In this document: positions 5,677 to 6,605 of the stretch, piece by piece | Layout: each line of letters starts with the position of its first letter | How positions within the stretch are numbered: position 1 is the stretch's first letter | Assembly (NCBI GenBank): GCA_900552845.1 | Contig: USBC01000104.1 | Coordinates: forward strand, 1 to 6,605 | Reading direction: 5' to 3' | Source of the DNA: an uncultured Oscillospiraceae bacterium | Lineage (GTDB): Bacteria; Bacillota; Clostridia; Oscillospirales; Ruminococcaceae | Length of the DNA stretch: 6,605 bases | The notes under the pieces: model-generated | Told to the model about the DNA's origin: nothing | Databases searched by the model: none | Seen by the model: the letters and a program-made list of their open reading frames with translations, nothing else | Made by a program: the position numbers and the translations under genes

Positions 5677-6605
5677 TCAAAAATACATGACCTTGACCCG
5701 TTTGCCCATTTCGTTCAGCAGCTTTGAAAGCTCCTCCACCAGTTTCATCTTGATATTGAAGCTGATGGGCAGGTTAGGATCCTGATGCGCCGGATTGACC
5801 GCCCTGCCGACAAAAAAGTTGACATCGGTTGCTTCCTCAAACAGCATACGGCTGATGAGACAGGCACCGTCATGCCCGTAGCCCCATTCCTCATGGCGCT
5901 CATTCTGGTCGAGGGCGTCCTTGGCATATTCGATCACACGGCTGACGGTGATAATGCCCTCTGTGACCAGATCCACGCCATCCATGTGGGCAATGGGCGG
6001 CAGATCGCTGTTCTGGTACCGCAGCTCGGTGGAAACGGGCGCACCGAGATACCGTGAGGCAATTGCGGCGGTGGTGCCGCCGCAGATGATCCGCTTGCCG
6101 CCCTTAGAGAAGAACAGCGTCATCATGCGGGCGTCGTCATCGCTGCTGCGGGGCGGTCCGAACAAAATATTGACCGGTGCGCGGCGGCGTACCCGCACCA
6201 CGCAGGCGGTGGCATCATCGCCGGGCTTGCCTCCGTACAGGCGACTGCATTCCTCTACCAGCATGGTGGAGAGCGTCTTGGCATTATAGCCTGCCACCGA
6301 GGTCGTTGCCACATATTCGGCAATGTCACTGAGCTGCCAGCCGAAATTGTATGCCACACCGATACCGGCATGGGGGCAGCCGTCACTGACTGCCACCAGA
6401 ATGTCCCCCTCCTGCAGGCGCAGCTCGGATTTATGCACCTTTTTGCCGCCCACAATCATATCCCGTCCGGGCAGGTCGGCCGGTGTGCCGTTTCGGATCA
6501 GGACAACCGGCGGGTTATCGTAGCAGATAATCTCCGCCACCTCGTTATTGATGAGATGGATAATGTGATGAAAAATGAATTTGAAACTACATTTGACAAA
6601 TTCAA
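5677..6605 (-). CDS. SpoIIE/PP2C-type phosphatase, 5' end outside window, with extra C-terminal domain
   Basis: The frame stays open to the right edge of the window, so the gene is truncated there (about 308 codons seen); a GTG at 6538-6540 is probably internal. Counting from that codon, the PP2C part shows the beta-strand block YDNPPVVLIRNG (7-18), EGDILVAVSDG (44-54) with Asp53, and GKPGDDAT (104-111) with Asp108/109; these Asp residues bind the catalytic metal ions in SpoIIE-type serine/threonine phosphatases. The first metal-binding motif (DGxGxG) lies beyond the edge. After residue ~120 follows a second domain (5680-6180) with KGGKRIICGGTTAAIASRYLG-like residues starting at 146 and MDGVDLVTEGI further on, which I cannot assign to a known fold. 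The gene precedes the hydrogenase by 19 nt on the same strand. The pairing suggests signalling linked to redox or H2 state; the phosphoprotein substrate is unknown. Confidence 0.85.
   Translation of the reverse strand, partial: EFVKCSFKFIFHHIIHLINNEVAEIICYDNPPVVLIRNGTPADLPGRDMIVGGKKVHKSELRLQEGDILVAVSDGCPHAGIGVAYNFGWQLSDIAEYVATTSVAGYNAKTLSTMLVEECSRLYGGKPGDDATACVVRVRRRAPVNILFGPPRSSDDDARMMTLFFSKGGKRIICGGTTAAIASRYLGAPVSTELRYQNSDLPPIAHMDGVDLVTEGIITVSRVIEYAKDALDQNERHEEWGYGHDGACLISRMLFEEATDVNFFVGRAVNPAHQDPNLPISFNIKMKLVEELSKLLNEMGKRVKVMYF
6561..6605. other. Abrupt AT-rich window end
   Basis: Only 10 of the last 45 bases are G or C (22%), while the adjoining coding DNA is clearly GC-rich. The minus-strand phosphatase frame remains open but reads EFVKCSFKFIFHH before IIHLINNE, and the conserved character of the phosphatase seems to begin only at IIHLINNE. 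On the plus strand an ATG at 6556 opens 16 codons (MDNVMKNEFETTFDKF) without a clear ribosome-binding site. It may be a contig-end chimera, a rearrangement junction, or simply a divergent stretch. Confidence 0.5.

Noticed and set aside
4236..5690. Long plus-strand open frame (484 codons) opposite the hydrogenase
   Set aside because: It mirrors the hydrogenase gene, whose motifs and Cys pattern are unmistakable; the antisense product has no recognisable domain and is a by-product of GC-rich codon use.
6538..6540. GTG as the true start of the phosphatase
   Set aside because: The frame is open beyond it to the window edge, IIHLINNE upstream still looks like the family, no ribosome-binding site precedes it, and the N-terminal metal-binding motif would be missing.

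Overview
This window looks like chromosomal DNA from a GC-rich anaerobic Firmicute, most likely a gut Clostridia member (Oscillospiraceae/Ruminococcaceae-like). The grounds are strong AGGAGG-type ribosome-binding sites, a lipobox-type binding protein, an oxygen-sensitive group B-type [FeFe] hydrogenase, and a SpoIIE-type phosphatase next to it. The taxonomic call is inference. Both window ends cut through genes.

Left part (2-3107, + strand): a FecCD/BtuCD-type metal-complex importer operon. It holds the C-terminus of the membrane permease, its ATPase, a class I SAM-dependent methyltransferase and the substrate-binding lipoprotein, closed by a strong intrinsic terminator. The first three genes overlap by 4 and 1 nt. 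The methyltransferase inside the transporter operon is the unusual member and suggests that the imported ligand, or something made from it, is methylated. The substrate (heme, corrinoid, siderophore or oxyanion) cannot be decided from sequence alone.

Middle (3119-4047, + strand): a stand-alone IclR-family regulator with a near-consensus SigA promoter (TTGTAT-17-TATAAT), inverted CGAA/TTCG half-sites just upstream of that promoter, and its own terminator.

Convergent intergenic region (3999-4220): two opposing terminators flank a small hairpin and a 77-nt element. That element folds into a perfect four-helix cloverleaf with no unpaired junction nucleotides, and two of its arms are capped by the very stable GCGAAGC mini-hairpin.

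Right part (4221-6605, - strand): a two-gene unit, SpoIIE/PP2C-like phosphatase (5' end outside the window) followed by a monomeric [FeFe] hydrogenase with at least three ferredoxin-like cluster motifs and a variant H-cluster site. The phosphatase carries an extra C-terminal domain of about 165 residues that I cannot assign. The pairing suggests a redox- or H2-linked signalling unit rather than a purely catabolic hydrogenase. The last ~45 bases are sharply AT-rich and may be a divergent or chimeric end.

No tRNA, rRNA, CRISPR array, transposase or phage gene was seen.
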